DNA of 64,000 nucleotides from Fistulifera solaris (GCA_030295235.1 AP026127.1:1471813-1535812); one strand, 5' to 3'; positions 1 through 13,769 are shown, counted from the first letter of the stretch. Notes: generated from the letters alone by a model not told the origin. A program made the numbers and translations.

Positions 1-238
1 AGGACAGATGACAGACTGACACTTCGTTTTCTCGTTTTTGTTGTTTTGTTCTTTTTCTTTTCGTTTCTGTTGTTGTCGTCGTCTTTGTTGTCACCTTCTT
101 TTGTTCCTTTATCAAACAATTCTATTTCATTCTCTGATTCTTAGACGCATCACCGTTACTGCTCCTGTTCCTGCTCGGTTAGGAAAGAACCTTTTCTTGT
201 TTGTTTGATTGCGCCAGAATAAGAACTCTTCAACATAA

Positions 239-1822
239 ATGACGACGATGATGAAACATTCACAAGCATCACTATCTTTGTGCTTTCGTATTTACCGTCG
301 CTATTACTTCAAAGCATTTTCTACTTCTTCAACGGCTCAACTTCCTCACAGTAAAGTCGTCAACAGCGCTGAAGAAGCGTTACAGGGCATCGATTTGCAC
401 AACAAGACCTTAGCGGTCGGTGGCTTTGGCCTGGGCGGCAATCCGGAAACATTGATTGACGCCATTGCCACATCTCCTGCGGCTTCTCATCTTACGGTTG
501 TGTCACTCACAGCCGGTACCGATCATCAAGGGATCGGGCAACTGTTGCAAGCGAATAAAGTACGTCGACTTATGAGCAGTTATGTTGGGGAAAACAAATT
601 TCTCGAACAAGAATTCTTTGCGGGGCGCTTGCAAATTGAATTGATTCCGCAAGGAACTCTCGCGGAACGATTGAGGGCGGCGGGGACAGGAATTCCGGCC
701 TTTTATACACCGACGGGAGCCGGGACGATCTATGCACTCGGTGGTATTCCAATTCAATACAAGAACGATGGCAGTCATCGACCTGTACTCACGAGTTCAC
801 CCCGGGAAACACGCGTCTTTCATGGCATTGAATACGTGCTCGAACATGCTTTGCCAGCGGATGTCAGTATTGTCAAAGCGGCCGTCGCGGATACACGAGG
901 CAATCTCGTCTTTCACGGTACTGCCCGGAACTCGAATCCAGATTGTGCCATGGCGGGAAGAATCACCATTGCAGAAGCGGAACAGATCGTCGAAGCCGGA
1001 ACGTTGTCACCCAGTGATATTCATTTACCTGGTGTGTATGTACATAAGGTCATTCCAGCAACGCGCAATGAAAAGACGATTGAACGATTGCGTTTGTCGT
1101 TCGACAGCACGAATGGTGGAAAGAATGGGAATGGCGAAGCATCCAAGAATGATGGTCGAGTCCGGATCATGAAACGCGCCGCGCGGGAATTTCAGGATGG
1201 ATTTTACGTCAATTTGGGGATCGGTATTCCAACCATGGCGTCCAATTATGTTCCGGATAATGTCAAAATTGAATTGCAAGCGGAGAATGGTCTAATGGGT
1301 ATTGGGCCGTATCCGAAAACTGCAGAAAAAGCCGATGCCGATTACATCAATGCCGGAAAAGAAACCATTACGGCTCTTCCCGGGGCTTCGGCGTTTTCAT
1401 CTTCAACTAGTTTTGGGATGATTCGCGGAGGAAGAATTGATTTGACCATTTTGGGTGGTTTGCAGTGTAGTGTATCGGGTGACTTGGCGAATTGGATTGT
1501 ACCAGGGAAGATTGTCAAGGGCATGGGCGGCGCAATGGACTTGGTGGGTGCACCTGGATCGCGTGTTGTAGTGACCATGGACCACACGGCGAAAGATGGA
1601 ACTCCCAAGATCCTGCAAGAATGCACATTGCCGTTGACGGGGCACAAGGTCGTAGATCGTATTATCACGGATATGGCCGTGTTCGATTGCGACAAGAAAG
1701 GAGGAACTGGCTTGACTTTAATTGAGATTGCACCTGGCATCACGGTGGATGATGTCCGTGCCGCCACGGCATGTGATTTCATGGTCGTGGATCCGTTGCC
1801 TCTCATGGTCGATGATGAATGA
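239..1822 (+). CDS. Succinyl-CoA:3-ketoacid CoA-transferase (SCOT), mitochondrial
   Basis: This 527-residue uninterrupted ORF matches the full length of eukaryotic SCOT, which moves CoA from succinyl-CoA to acetoacetate in ketone-body use. The first signature is visible near residue 59 as [18 protein letters not shown]. The second signature is [14 protein letters not shown] near residue 342; its Glu is the family's catalytic residue that forms the enzyme-CoA thioester, and the usual Ser before it is Ala here. Both the alpha-like and beta-like halves are present, joined by a short Gly/Asn-rich linker near residues 290-305. The N-terminus (about 35 residues rich in Arg, Ser, Phe and Tyr, no acids) looks like a mitochondrial presequence, which fits this start. 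No intron is seen. Identification is firm; location is inferred. Confidence 0.95.
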   Translation: MTTMMKHSQASLSLCFRIYRRYYFKAFSTSSTAQLPHSKVVNSAEEALQGIDLHNKTLAVGGFGLGGNPETLIDAIATSPAASHLTVVSLTAGTDHQGIGQLLQANKVRRLMSSYVGENKFLEQEFFAGRLQIELIPQGTLAERLRAAGTGIPAFYTPTGAGTIYALGGIPIQYKNDGSHRPVLTSSPRETRVFHGIEYVLEHALPADVSIVKAAVADTRGNLVFHGTARNSNPDCAMAGRITIAEAEQIVEAGTLSPSDIHLPGVYVHKVIPATRNEKTIERLRLSFDSTNGGKNGNGEASKNDGRVRIMKRAAREFQDGFYVNLGIGIPTMASNYVPDNVKIELQAENGLMGIGPYPKTAEKADADYINAGKETITALPGASAFSSSTSFGMIRGGRIDLTILGGLQCSVSGDLANWIVPGKIVKGMGGAMDLVGAPGSRVVVTMDHTAKDGTPKILQECTLPLTGHKVVDRIITDMAVFDCDKKGGTGLTLIEIAPGITVDDVRAATACDFMVVDPLPLMVDDE

Positions 1823-2026
1823 ACTGTAGAAGACCCGATGAATAGAGATAGATAGATTTTTTGTCGCTGTATAGTTTGATGCAACTCAAAGACGGAGAGC
1901 AGAGTCTATTTTGAAAAATAAGCGACTAGTAAATCATTATTGTATCAAAAACAAATAGAGGTGTGCGGGGGTCTCGTTCTGGGTCGTCGTCGATAATAGA
2001 GTCCTAGATTCTCTGTTGCAGTGTGC

Positions 2027-3235
2027 TCAAATGCGGGTGTTGGGTGGCGGGGTGACCGGATTTGCCGCTTTGTTCTCAGAATCGGACACATGAATGAGTC
2101 TCGCTAGGAAATCAGCTCGTTGTAAGGCGACAGCCTCTTGCATGGCACGAGATTTTGCTTGTCGTTTCGCCATGCGCACTTCCTTGATGTTGGTCATGTA
2201 TTCGTCCATTTCTTTGACCGAAAGTTGCTTTCGTTTCGCTTCTTCCTCTTCAGCTCGCTTGCCTCGAATCGAGCGGACAAGTTCTTTCTTTCGGCGGGGC
2301 GTCTGCAATTGATCGACGTAGAACTTCATGACTTCGGGAGAAGCTGTAGGTCCTGTCTTTTCGGCCCTTTGCTCTTTGGAGCTTCGACAAAGCTTGTCCT
2401 TCGAGCTTGCTTTCTTCTTCGTCGTCTTCCCCTCCGGACTGAATGAAGACTTTCGAAGTGCACGTTCGGGGCCGTGATCGCGAGACTTGGACTCCGTGGC
2501 CCCTGTTGCGTTGCCCATAGAACCGGTGGGGATCGTCGTAGAATCACAGCCTACTTCTTCTGCCTTCTTTTCCTTGTTAGTAGGATACGTTAGACCGACT
2601 ATAGACTTGGTTCGCGTCATAGTATCGGCCGGAGGACTCTTTCGAGATTCTGTCGGGGGCGCAGAGCTTTTTGGATCGCTCGGCGTTACGAGCGAAACCT
2701 TCAACGCTTCAGCGGCAGGTCCTCCCACCGACAGCTTCTTTCGCATCATAGCAGAAAGATGATTTGGGCTTTTCGGATCTTCCGTATTCTTGCAAGAAGC
2801 GGAGCGTGTCAAGCTGGTAGAAAGATCTTTCGAAGATTCTCGCGGCGTCTTTGCGCATTCCTTCTTTTCGATTTTCGATGCTGCTTTCGCAGGAGACGAC
2901 CGTCCTCCTCCTACTTGTTCGCAATAGCTCGTAAAGTCTTTACTGCTCTCTGTTTCTTCTTCTGAAGACATGCTTCGTCCGTCAGTTTCTGACATAGTGG
3001 AAGCACTTTCTTGAACTCCTACAACAACGGAGGAAGGCATTACTTCGGAACCCATGGAGCTTCCCGAGTCCTCTACATGGTGTGTGCTCGTGTGATGCTC
3101 CGAGACTTCAGGTTTCTGAGGCGATTGTGCTTCGCTGACAGTGTTAGTCGGTACGACTCTTTCGTTTGCTTGCTTCGATTTCCCTCCGGACTTCTTCGCT
3201 CCTGTTTTGGGGGAAAACAACCATTTGAGAGCCAT
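2027..3235 (-). CDS. Unknown Ser/Lys-rich disordered protein with C-terminal coiled coil
   Basis: A 402-residue ORF read from the ATG at 3235 (MALKWLFSPKTGAKKSGG); the open frame extends a little further but only through a GTG. I do not recognise a family. The first 280 residues are low-complexity, rich in Ser, Lys, Glu, Thr and Pro, with no hydrophobic segment. The last 110 or so are highly charged and helical in character (QTPRRKKELVRSIRGKRAEE, then VKEMDEYMTNIKEVRMAKRQ), suggesting a coiled coil. It lies tail-to-tail with SCOT, with about 200 bases between the stops. The 220-residue gene at 4012-4674 is similar in style. The frame's length and directional bias make it likely real; its function is unknown. 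Confidence 0.7.
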   Translation of the reverse strand: MALKWLFSPKTGAKKSGGKSKQANERVVPTNTVSEAQSPQKPEVSEHHTSTHHVEDSGSSMGSEVMPSSVVVGVQESASTMSETDGRSMSSEEETESSKDFTSYCEQVGGGRSSPAKAASKIEKKECAKTPRESSKDLSTSLTRSASCKNTEDPKSPNHLSAMMRKKLSVGGPAAEALKVSLVTPSDPKSSAPPTESRKSPPADTMTRTKSIVGLTYPTNKEKKAEEVGCDSTTIPTGSMGNATGATESKSRDHGPERALRKSSFSPEGKTTKKKASSKDKLCRSSKEQRAEKTGPTASPEVMKFYVDQLQTPRRKKELVRSIRGKRAEEEEAKRKQLSVKEMDEYMTNIKEVRMAKRQAKSRAMQEAVALQRADFLARLIHVSDSENKAANPVTPPPNTRI

Positions 3236-4011
3236 TCTAGTAAGTTTGCTTCGCACGGAGCGTGAGAACGAAGAATGTTGTTATCGAAACTGATTCTATG
3301 CGAGCAACTTCGAGACAAGGAATCGCAGATCAACAAAGTTCTTGCTTAAAGAATCTTGCTGTTGGCGTAATGTTTCATGTCATTGATGATACAAACAAGC
3401 GGCGTTCATTGTTTTCTGTGTCAAAGATGTCTTGCTTGACGCGCTTGACACGATAAACGAGGCAAAATTTCCCTCCATTGGGTGCAGTTTTGTGTTTTGT
3501 GTTCGAGTTAGTACTATGTTTCAGCAAGACGAAAAAGATGCTAGTGGATACGGTTCCTGGGGCATAAGTGTATTGTTTATTGTGAAATGTTCTATTGTTC
3601 TATTTAGTAAAGTTATCACAAGGCAATAATAAGTCGAAGTCCATTTCCTTTAATTTTTTAAAAAATTATACGGAGTAAGAAAATAAATTGACTGTTTCTT
3701 TCGTGTTCCTTGTCTAGCTGTACTTTGTACTAATTGTATCGAATTAGTCAGAAAGCACACGCTTATTATTTAGAGAAATATTGTCTAGTCTAATCATCTT
3801 CAACGGTCAACTGTTTGTTCACGAGTCGCGACTGGCTAAGCTAAGGGAGCAGGGAGCTAAGCGGATAGCGGACGATGTTAATGATTGATGAATGAATACG
3901 AAGTATCAAGAGTCAAAGTCTACCAGGAATGCGTAGTCTGTATCTCGAACGTGTTTTTATAATAAGGCGATCGTATAGTTTGCATAGCTGATTGCAGATG
4001 GCGAGCGTTAA
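3236..4011. other. Intergenic gap between two minus-strand genes
   Basis: No convincing gene. It holds the upstream region of the 402-residue gene and the 3' side of the next one. An A/T palindrome lies at about 3651-3666, followed closely by the 9-mer TACGGAGTA at 3669-3677, a word that recurs in other gaps of this window. Confidence 0.5.
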
Positions 4012-4674
4012 TCATGATGTTGATGAAGGAGTGTTGTGAAGCTTGCGCATGAGGCGCGCAATCCGTGGAATTCTCGTGGCTTTGAATGGTGATGCGGTTG
4101 GTGGGTGATCATTTCTGGGGCGCAAGCGTCGTACTGAAGCTGAGGCCATTACTTCGTATTCTTCCATCGCGTCCAATTTCATCTTTTCTACACTTCGAAT
4201 CACATTGTCATGATCGACTTGTTCTGCAATACGAACTAAAGTCTCCATCGAATAACCTCTTTCTTGTAGTAAACTTTCGCGCTCTGATCTTGCCAATCGC
4301 TTTGCTTTACCTCTGCTGGCTTCGGCCATGGCCTCGTATTCATCCAGGTTGTACGAATCTGAACGTATCAATTTCCAATCCAGAGAAACAGGTGGACCGC
4401 TCGAACAACTTGGATTATCTCCTATGGTCAAATGGTGCTGGTGGACGCTAATGCGCCCAAATGTTAACTTTTTCCTGTGCGACGAGGGTGTCGACCGTTC
4501 GCTATCGATGCTTGACAAGGATCTCAAAGAAACAGTCGAGCATGACAAAGAAGGGACAGAAATAGAAGAGTCCGGGGAGTATAATTCGCTGCTTTCAAAT
4601 TGATCGCCAGCAAAAGCGTTGACGTCGAAATCAACATTGCAGCATATTGACTCTTCATATTCGGCGGCGTTCAT
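4012..4674 (-). CDS. Unknown 220-residue acidic/Ser-rich protein
   Basis: Read from the ATG at 4674 (MNAAEYEESICCNVDFDVNA); sequence upstream in frame lacks an ATG. No family is recognised. Residues about 30-60 are Ser-rich. The C-terminal half carries two similar helical stretches, DEYEAMAEASRGKAKRLARS and MEEYEVMASASVRRLRPRND, which look like an internal duplication of an EYE-MA-AS motif. The C-terminus is basic (PFKATRIPRIARLMRKL). No membrane segment. Codon-level protein character is good and the shadow frames are poor, so I think the gene is real. Confidence 0.6.
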   Translation of the reverse strand: MNAAEYEESICCNVDFDVNAFAGDQFESSELYSPDSSISVPSLSCSTVSLRSLSSIDSERSTPSSHRKKLTFGRISVHQHHLTIGDNPSCSSGPPVSLDWKLIRSDSYNLDEYEAMAEASRGKAKRLARSERESLLQERGYSMETLVRIAEQVDHDNVIRSVEKMKLDAMEEYEVMASASVRRLRPRNDHPPTASPFKATRIPRIARLMRKLHNTPSSTS

Positions 4675-5697
4675 CGAGATAGTAAACGAAAGGGTAAAGG
4701 GAGGAGAATGGGCCCAGAATGGGGACGGAGTGTTAAGCACTTTTCTGTATCGTTCGTTTTTAATGCCTTGAATAAGACGATATTATTTGTGCTGAATTTG
4801 TGATGTCTTACGCGATTGTTTGACTTGCTGCTGACTGGATGCGTTGCACTGTGCAAGTTGCAAGTGCAAGGAAATGGACGATGAGCAGAAAAGTGGAGGG
4901 TGTGGAAGTGGAATGTGGTGGTGGTAATTATTTTGGTTGTTGTTGTTAGTGGAAGGGAAAAAGTGAAAGGGCAATAGTCAGACTTCAGTCGACGTCACAG
5001 AAACCAAAGGGAAGCGATAAGTTGATAGTGTAATGTAAGGATTCGGAACAAAGCGTAATACGTACTAAGAACAAGCTGTTATTGCATGTCTGAACGTCTG
5101 AAGTAAGCAAGTAGCAACTTACTAGAACCATAGTAAATGTCGTTCACATCTATTACATATTGCGTTATAGAGTATTTCAACCCATTAAGTAAAGCAAAAC
5201 TTTAAAGCAATTGGAAATATGAGGTAGATCTTGGGGATAATTAGCAATATCTTGTGAAAGCTTGCGATCTACTGGCGCCTTGCAACAGGCAATAATAAAC
5301 GATCACGAGTGAGTCACGTGTCTCGCATCTGTGCTATACTTTGTACTGTAATCAGTACAGTATTTCTGAAGAGCAGAGAGAATGCTTCTGTTCCGCAACC
5401 GCATATTTACTTAGTACTCCTACCTGGTATGGCAACCGTGTATGTACTCAGCCGTCCGCTGTCCGCTACCGGTACGGTGCCGCTACGTCGTAAGTATTTC
5501 GCCCATTATTCGTGAGTGAGAAGCGAGTCAGTCATGAAAAAGAAGGTCATAAAAACTGATGTCGTCGGTCATCGATCCCTCGAACCTCGAATACATTCGC
5601 ACAACACTATTTTGCTTTATTGTGACTTTACTTACCCCAAAATGAAACGATTGTGAAATCACGTTGACGCTAAAAGGTTCATAAACACATTCATAAA
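4675..5697. other. Intergenic gap, divergent promoters
   Basis: About 1 kb between a leftward and a rightward gene, so it should hold both promoters. I see a GT-rich stretch near 4905-4960 and no ORF with protein character. No repeat or RNA gene recognised. Confidence 0.5.
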
Positions 5698-6990
5698 ATG
5701 GCGAAATACTGTTGGAAGTCGTTGCTCTTTGTCGGGTTGATAGCTACTGCGAAAGGATGTAGCAATGGCGATTTCACTTCAAACAAACAACTTTCGGGGT
5801 GTTCAAAAGACAAATACTATAATGGTGTCGAAGCTAAAAACCGAGATAAGCAGGAAACTCAAGTTGCATCTACGAATCGGCGAGTACTCCCTTTCACAAG
5901 CAGCAATGGAGGTGGGGGCGATGGGGATGGACAAGCGATCACCGATGGCGCAGAAAACGGGGTTACTTTGAATGAAAGAGAATTAGTCAGTAATACTGAT
6001 TTAGGAGCGAAGCAGAGTGATGCAGACACGGGCTCAGCTACCGATGAAAGTGGTGAAGAAACCGATTTTATTGCCGCTGAAGATATGAATGCTACAGCGT
6101 CGGACGCTGATGAAAGCATCAACGACTCAGATACGAATGTGAGCGAAAACACCAATGGAACGCTAACATATGGTGGCGAAGGGAACAGTACTGAAAACGA
6201 CGGTCAGAAGCCGTTCGTCTTGGACAAATCGGTCTCGTGTCCTGGTCCAGGATCCATAATGATCGTTGGATTCAACTCTGACTATCCCGAGACGCTCGCG
6301 TTGGTCGCCCTGGAACGTATACCTCAGGGAACTACATTATACATTACAGACAATGGTTGGACCGGTACGAAATTTCGAGACACGGAAGGATATTTAAAGT
6401 TAGAAGTACCGAGCGAAGGTATTGCCGCCGGCACCGTCTTCGGGTACAGCCAAAATACGACCGACGGAGGGGAGTTTAGCGAAAACAACTGGGAACTAGT
6501 GCGAGGGAACTTTGATCTCTCCTTATCGGGTGACACGATGTTTGTTGTTTGCGGCGACAATCGTGAAGACGTTAGTTTTCTGACAGGTCTTACGTTTGGT
6601 GGGCGATGGTTTAACGCGGGTGGTGACACAACCTACAGTGCGCTTCCAGAAATGCTCGAGCAATTCAACAACTCTTACGTGACGCTTTCTCATTACGACA
6701 GCTACCGCTACAAGGGTCCAACGTCGGAAACTGCGCTTAGACTTCGTGAAGCCATTGCGAATCCAGACAACTGGGAATCGGTCAACGAAGTGCGATTTGA
6801 CAATCTATCATCCCTTTCATTTGAGGTGTTACCACCAGCTGCGGACGAAGGAGATGAATTAAGCTCACCGATATCCGATCCACAGATCGATTCTGTTGAG
6901 ATATCTAGCAACGCGCAGAGTCAATGCTGGAAGTCTTTACTTGGGACACTTTTTCTTGGCTTGCATGTCGCGGTTTCAGCAGCGAACTAG
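5698..6990 (+). CDS. Secreted, probably GPI-anchored protein with bacterial-type extracellular domain
   Basis: A 430-residue ORF. Residues 1-20 (KSLLFVGLIATAKG) form a signal peptide. Residues about 60-180 are acidic, Ser/Thr/Asn-rich linker with many N-glycosylation sequons. Residues about 182-375 form a compact domain (GSIMIVGFNSDYPETLALVA, then LYITDNGWTG, then LSGDTMFVVCGD, ending in AIANPDNWESV). From memory, this pattern resembles a beta-rich domain found mostly in bacterial surface or secreted proteins with the signature YFTDNGW. The C-terminus has a small-residue stretch (SSNAQS) and then a hydrophobic tail (LLGTLFLGLHVAVSAAN) with no charged end, as in GPI-anchor signals. Reading: a cell-wall or surface protein, possibly acquired from bacteria. 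Function unknown. Confidence 0.75.
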   Translation: MAKYCWKSLLFVGLIATAKGCSNGDFTSNKQLSGCSKDKYYNGVEAKNRDKQETQVASTNRRVLPFTSSNGGGGDGDGQAITDGAENGVTLNERELVSNTDLGAKQSDADTGSATDESGEETDFIAAEDMNATASDADESINDSDTNVSENTNGTLTYGGEGNSTENDGQKPFVLDKSVSCPGPGSIMIVGFNSDYPETLALVALERIPQGTTLYITDNGWTGTKFRDTEGYLKLEVPSEGIAAGTVFGYSQNTTDGGEFSENNWELVRGNFDLSLSGDTMFVVCGDNREDVSFLTGLTFGGRWFNAGGDTTYSALPEMLEQFNNSYVTLSHYDSYRYKGPTSETALRLREAIANPDNWESVNEVRFDNLSSLSFEVLPPAADEGDELSSPISDPQIDSVEISSNAQSQCWKSLLGTLFLGLHVAVSAAN

Positions 6991-9239
<2,249 letters not shown>

Positions 9240-9493
9240 AAAACGGGCAGTTCTCCGGCGACTTCCGCTAATCACTTTGTGTTGAAGCTTCTCCGGTCAT
9301 TCGTAGACTAACATTATGATGATAATAATGTAATAAAACCAAGCTTGTCGTTAAACTTGGTGTTCATACAAGAATTGATACGGCAAGATAACGGAGTAAC
9401 AAAATAGCCGGGTGTTTCGCATTATGCTATTAAAGGTTTGAATTGGGTTCTAGCGCGGAAACGTATGCATAGCTCGGTATTTTATTTCCGGCT

Positions 9494-11981
9494 TTATTGA
9501 CGACTAACATCCTCGGCTGATAATTCGTCCGACTCGATAATGTGTACTTCATCGTTTTGAGGGATGCCATCATCATTGTCGTCGTTGCCTTCTTCATAAT
9601 TAAATTCAATTTGCTCCTCTTCGGTGTGTGGACGGCGACTGCCTCGTCGGGTCTTTGTTCCCAAAGGACGGTTGTTATGTCTATTTGGATCTGTACCTTC
9701 GAGTGAGTCGGCAGTTAAAGTGCGCGGTAGTGAACGCCGCATTATTCTTGCGCCCAGCTGTCGCTAGTATTTGTTCGCACCACTTTTCCCTGGGGTGAAC
9801 CTGTTCCTTCTTCTGGGGTCGCGCTTCGTTCACTCGCATCTTCTCCATTATTCCGATTTCGGCGGCCGCCTCGACGGGTTCGGCTGGCATGGATTTCTTT
9901 GTTGCGGACCTTTTTAGACCCGACTCCTGTGAGACTATCGGACGTTGAAGTCCTTGCTACACCTCTTTGCAACCCAAAAGCCCCGAGAACTTTATCTACC
10001 GTGGTCGTGCTGCGCTGATGACTTTCCGTCAGCTCCACGCCTTCGGTAAATTCATCACTTGTCGTCGGGGTCGTTTTGACACAACCTTTACCGAATCTAT
10101 TCTTTTCGAGTCCAATCGTGTCAGTGAATCCGTCGTCGAGGTGCGTTGTACGCCTCGCTTGCGTTCAAGGCCAAAAGTCCCCAAAAGACTGTCGACGGTA
10201 CTGGTTCGTGGAACTCTTTCGCAGCTACCTTCAACACTTTCCTCTTCGTTGCTTGCGTTACGACGACCTCCTCGGCGTGTTCTCGATTGAACCGTAGTAG
10301 GCGTCTTTGGGTCAGATGAAGCATTTTCGGATGTGTCTGCTGCGTATTCTGAATTGTCGAAGCCTTCACTGCAGTCGCCTTCTTCGCCATCGACTTTCAT
10401 TCTATTTCGTCGGCCGCCTCTTCGAGTCTTACTGGTCTGCCGTGGGAAAGCGGCCCTTTTGTATCGACACCATTCAATGAATCGGAGGTAGAAGTTCTCA
10501 AAACGCCTCTACTCAGCTGCTCAAGATCAGCATTATTCGCATTTTCGGATGTGTCGGCGGAAGCTGAGCCATCGGCATTGTCCGAGTGATCACCATCATT
10601 TCTGTTGCGTCGGCCACCGCGTCGTGTTTTGGCAGCGTGTACTGCATTTGTATGCTTTCTAGGATCAACGCCAGTCAAACTATCCGATGTGGATGTGCGG
10701 ACCACCCCACGGGACGGTTCTTTTTGGGAAGAGCTGTGCGATGTGTCCAGCGAGTCCGACATGTCAACGCCTTCACTCGCTTCGCCTTCACCTGATGCAC
10801 TATCTTTGTTTCTTTTTCCGCCACGTCGAGTACGACCGGCGTGGGCTGAACTATTATTTTCAGCCCCTCCCAAGCTATCGGAAGTAGATGTACGCATCAC
10901 GCCTCTGGTCGGCTCTCGACTGCCAGCACTATGTGTCGAATGATTGGTCGAATCATGTGCTTTTTCGTTACTACTATTTTTCAGCTCACTTTTCTTTCCA
11001 CCACGACGGGTTTTTGCTGCATGAAGGGGATTGTTGTGCTTTTTCGGGTCTACTCCTCCTAAGCTATCCGATGTAGATGTTCGCATCACGCCACGCGTGG
11101 GCTCGCGGGTCGCACTTTCCAAATGATTGTCATTTTCTGAAGCGTCCGCATCCTCGGCTTTATCTTTGTTTCTCTTTCCGCCCCTTCTTGTTTTAGCTGC
11201 ATGCAAAGGGTTTGTATGTGATTTTGGGTCAACGCCCGTCAAAGAGTCAGATGTACTAGTACGCTGGACCCCACGACGGGGATCCATTGGCGCTTGTCGG
11301 GACGCTCCTACCAAACTGTCACTAGTATTCGTACGATCCACGCCCCGTTTGCTCGGCGATGGATCCTGTTCGCCACGCTTTCCTCCCTCTGCGTGTCCGT
11401 GAGGCTGGGATTATTTTTTTGGAATCAATTCCCGGGGTTTCATCTCCTATCTCTTGCTCTTCACCTTTCTTGGCTTTCCCCCTTTGAAAGAATTTTCGAA
11501 CGCCACCAAATAAGCTATCTGACGACGCAATGCGAATTAGTCCTCGACCTTTGGAAGGTGATTTCGTTGGAGCTATTTTCACTGATCCTAATTGAAATTC
11601 CGATGACTCCTCCTGATCCGTCGTAAAATCTTCGTCTTCTGCGAATTCACCTGAACTATCCTCAGGGTCACTTTCACCCGATTCTACAATTGAATCACCT
11701 GATTTTGAAGATAGTGATGAGTCAGAGGATCTTCCTAGTAAATCGTCTTCTTCCGATCCGTCTTCTTTGTCATCGTCTTCTCCTTGACTTGCAAGACTGG
11801 TCGAATCCATCAAATCATCGAGTAAAGGATCTCCTCCCATAGAAAGAAACGAGACCATTGAGTTTGTTGAAGTATGCGAATGTGAAGAAATATCAATTCC
11901 ATCGTTGCTGCTATCACCGCTGGAATCGTCCCTTCCTTTGTTGTTTCGGTAATCCTTCGTTAAACGATTAATGCCTTCCAT
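9494..11981 (-). CDS. Repeat protein built on RTSTSDSL / KTRRGG units (unknown), frame broken four times
   Basis: Five overlapping minus-strand frames read as one gene from the ATG at 11981 (MEGINRLTKDYRNN). The acidic Ser-rich N-terminal part (about 11981-11560) is followed by about a dozen copies of a unit: RGVxRTSTSDSLxGVDPKK, then about nine residues, then KTRRGGKRN and an acidic, variable spacer. Frames change near 11386, 10460, 10106 and 9770. Each change restores the repeat pattern if one base is removed (first site, GGG should be GG, giving TRRGGKR) or added (the other three). Spacing also agrees: nine residues lie between VDPK and KTRRGG across the second site. The protein would be about 825 residues, disordered, with many potential phosphosites in an R-x-S/T context. 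I know no matching family. It could be a pseudogene, but regularity argues for sequence error. Confidence 0.65.
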
Positions 11982-12892
11982 CGGAATGTCTATCGTCGTA
12001 TAACCTGCGAGAGCTATACGCAAAGAACACGGATAGCAAACAGCTAAACAATGAAACACGCCAGCACGTGTAGACTGGGAATAGCTGTTGTGCTCTTAGT
12101 TGATGTAGGAGTGACAACGAAAAGAATTTGATTACAGTAGGTAATTGTTATTCAACGCGTCGTCGGTTGGTTGTTTGTTGCTTGGGTGTTTTGGGTCATC
12201 TTCACTCTTCACGCGAAGTGTGAGTTTGAAGGGCTTCATCATCTTGTTTTCGCTTCTAACAATTGTCGGAATTTACTTAGAAAATGTATCTCGGTCCGAC
12301 CTAAGAATTCTTTTTCTATGTTTTCCTCATAGTCTTTGACTCACAATAAAGACTATAGTGCATTTCCGTGGCTGTGGTCCATACTTCGATGCATGACGTC
12401 TGCGGACATTTCGATATTGCTTGTGACCATTTCTCATCGTGTCGTACCGTCACAACCAGTACTGGACCACGACTGCATTTCAGTCATGAGTCAAATCGTT
12501 CCGATCCGAACTGCAACCAAAGATAGTTGGTTTTACTGTAATTCAAAAATGCAACTACATTTAAATACGCTGATTGAAGCTTCATTTGTGCTTTTTCCGT
12601 GGAATCTACGAAAGGAGCAAATATGCAATGCTTGCAATGTCCGCACGTAGAAGCCACGTAGGCCTCCGTGAGGAAATTTATCGACAGAGGGAAACCCGGA
12701 TATAGCTTATCTTGTGGCCACCTCTTCCACATTTTCTGTAAACGTAAAATACCTTATTCAAGCATGCGAGTATTGTGACGCTCGTTTCCATTATTTGACT
12801 TAAAAACGCGATGCATTCATTAAAATATTCGCATTCGTCCTTTTCATTGCATTTTTACTTTTGTCTTCAGTAATCTTTGTTTGTAAAAAGAA
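11982..12892. other. Intergenic gap with a dispersed repeat
   Basis: Divergent gap between the repeat protein and the TRAPP gene. It contains a copy of a dispersed repeat (12628-12703, listed separately) and the 19-mer GACTGCATTTCAGTCATGA at 12471-12489, which recurs inverted at 32902-32920. No convincing ORF. Confidence 0.55.
12628..12703 (+). repeat. Dispersed ~75-bp repeat, copy 1
   Basis: Shares with copies at 32440-32511 and 32652-32723 the order CACGTAGCC, CCGT, GGAAATTTATC, AGAGGG and ACCCGGATAT. It sits alone in an intergenic gap. The copies are diverged, so it is an old family. Confidence 0.6.
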
Positions 12893-13469
12893 ATGTCGGT
12901 CGTGAGTTTAGCTATTGTGGGTAAAAACAATACGCCGATTTATCTTCGCGAGTTCGACAATGTCGATGCAATCGATGAAGCGGAATTGTTTGGGCTTTCG
13001 CTTTCGACAACATCAACTGTAAAGCAAGCATGTTCGGTGAGACAACAATTCATTCTTCACGCAGCTCTTGACAAATTCGAGCAGCTGGCGGGTCCTCCTC
13101 CGGCGTGTGCATGGCGAGCTCCCGGAGTTACCGGAACGGATGCTATGTTAGTCGGTTTCCTTTGCCCAGTAGATGATATGCGCGTATACGGTAGGTTCTT
13201 TCTGAATTGATTAGGATCTTTACTCGCACCCTTAAACGTCATTCCTTTCTTTCATTGCAGGATACATGACAACGACACAAATTAAATTTCTTTTGACGGT
13301 TCGAGATGGATATCATGAAGATATTCAAAAACTATTTGCTAAGATTCACGCCATTTATGTCGGACACATTTTGAATCCGTTTAGTCCTCTCAACGCACCT
13401 ATTTCTTCGAATCGATTTGATCAACAAATTCAACAAACGGTCAATTCTTACAATGAGTCCATGATGTAA
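12893..13469 (+). CDS. TRAPP complex subunit, TRAPPC2L/sedlin-like
   Basis: Two exons, 12893-13190 and 13261-13469, separated by a 70-base intron (GTAGGT to ATTGCAG) that splits a Gly codon. The joined product is 168 residues. The N-terminus (VSLAIVGKNNTPIYLREF) and the middle (QFILHAALDKFEQ) follow the longin-like fold of sedlin. Across the splice, DDMRVYG joins YMTTTQIKFLLTVRDG, the matching core of TRAPPC2L (YKVYGYVTNSKVKF in animals). The C-terminal part has the family-type helix FAKIHAIYVGHILNPF. TRAPP tethers vesicles between ER and Golgi and acts as a Rab exchange factor. A short, low-copy housekeeping gene; TRAPPC2 itself is the alternative. Confidence 0.88.
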
Positions 13470-13769
13470 CACACGAAAAGAATACATGATTCTGTGTCGG
13501 GCAACCGATGTTAGAGGAGTTGATCTGCACTGGTTCTTTTGTTTTAATTTTGAATCATCAGAAATCAGCTAATGTCGTTGACAAATGGAGAAAACGTTGA
13601 TCGCACTGTTACATTCGGTTAAAGGATGCTCGCGAAAAAGCAACAAGAGAGAAGACAACTTTCTAGACACACAATGTCGGGCGAGTAGACCGGGAAGAAT
13701 ACTAAGGCGTTACGATCTTCCACTTATATTTAAAATGCCGCTAATGTAAAATGCTAGATGTAAAAAAGG
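13470..13769. other. Convergent 3' gap
   Basis: Three hundred bases between the stop codons of two facing genes. It should hold both polyadenylation regions. Nothing else seen. Confidence 0.5.

Noticed and set aside
1342-1884. Long minus-strand ORF (180 codons) antisense to SCOT
   Set aside because: It lies entirely over a conserved, well-identified gene in another frame and has no domain or ATG-context support; a shadow.
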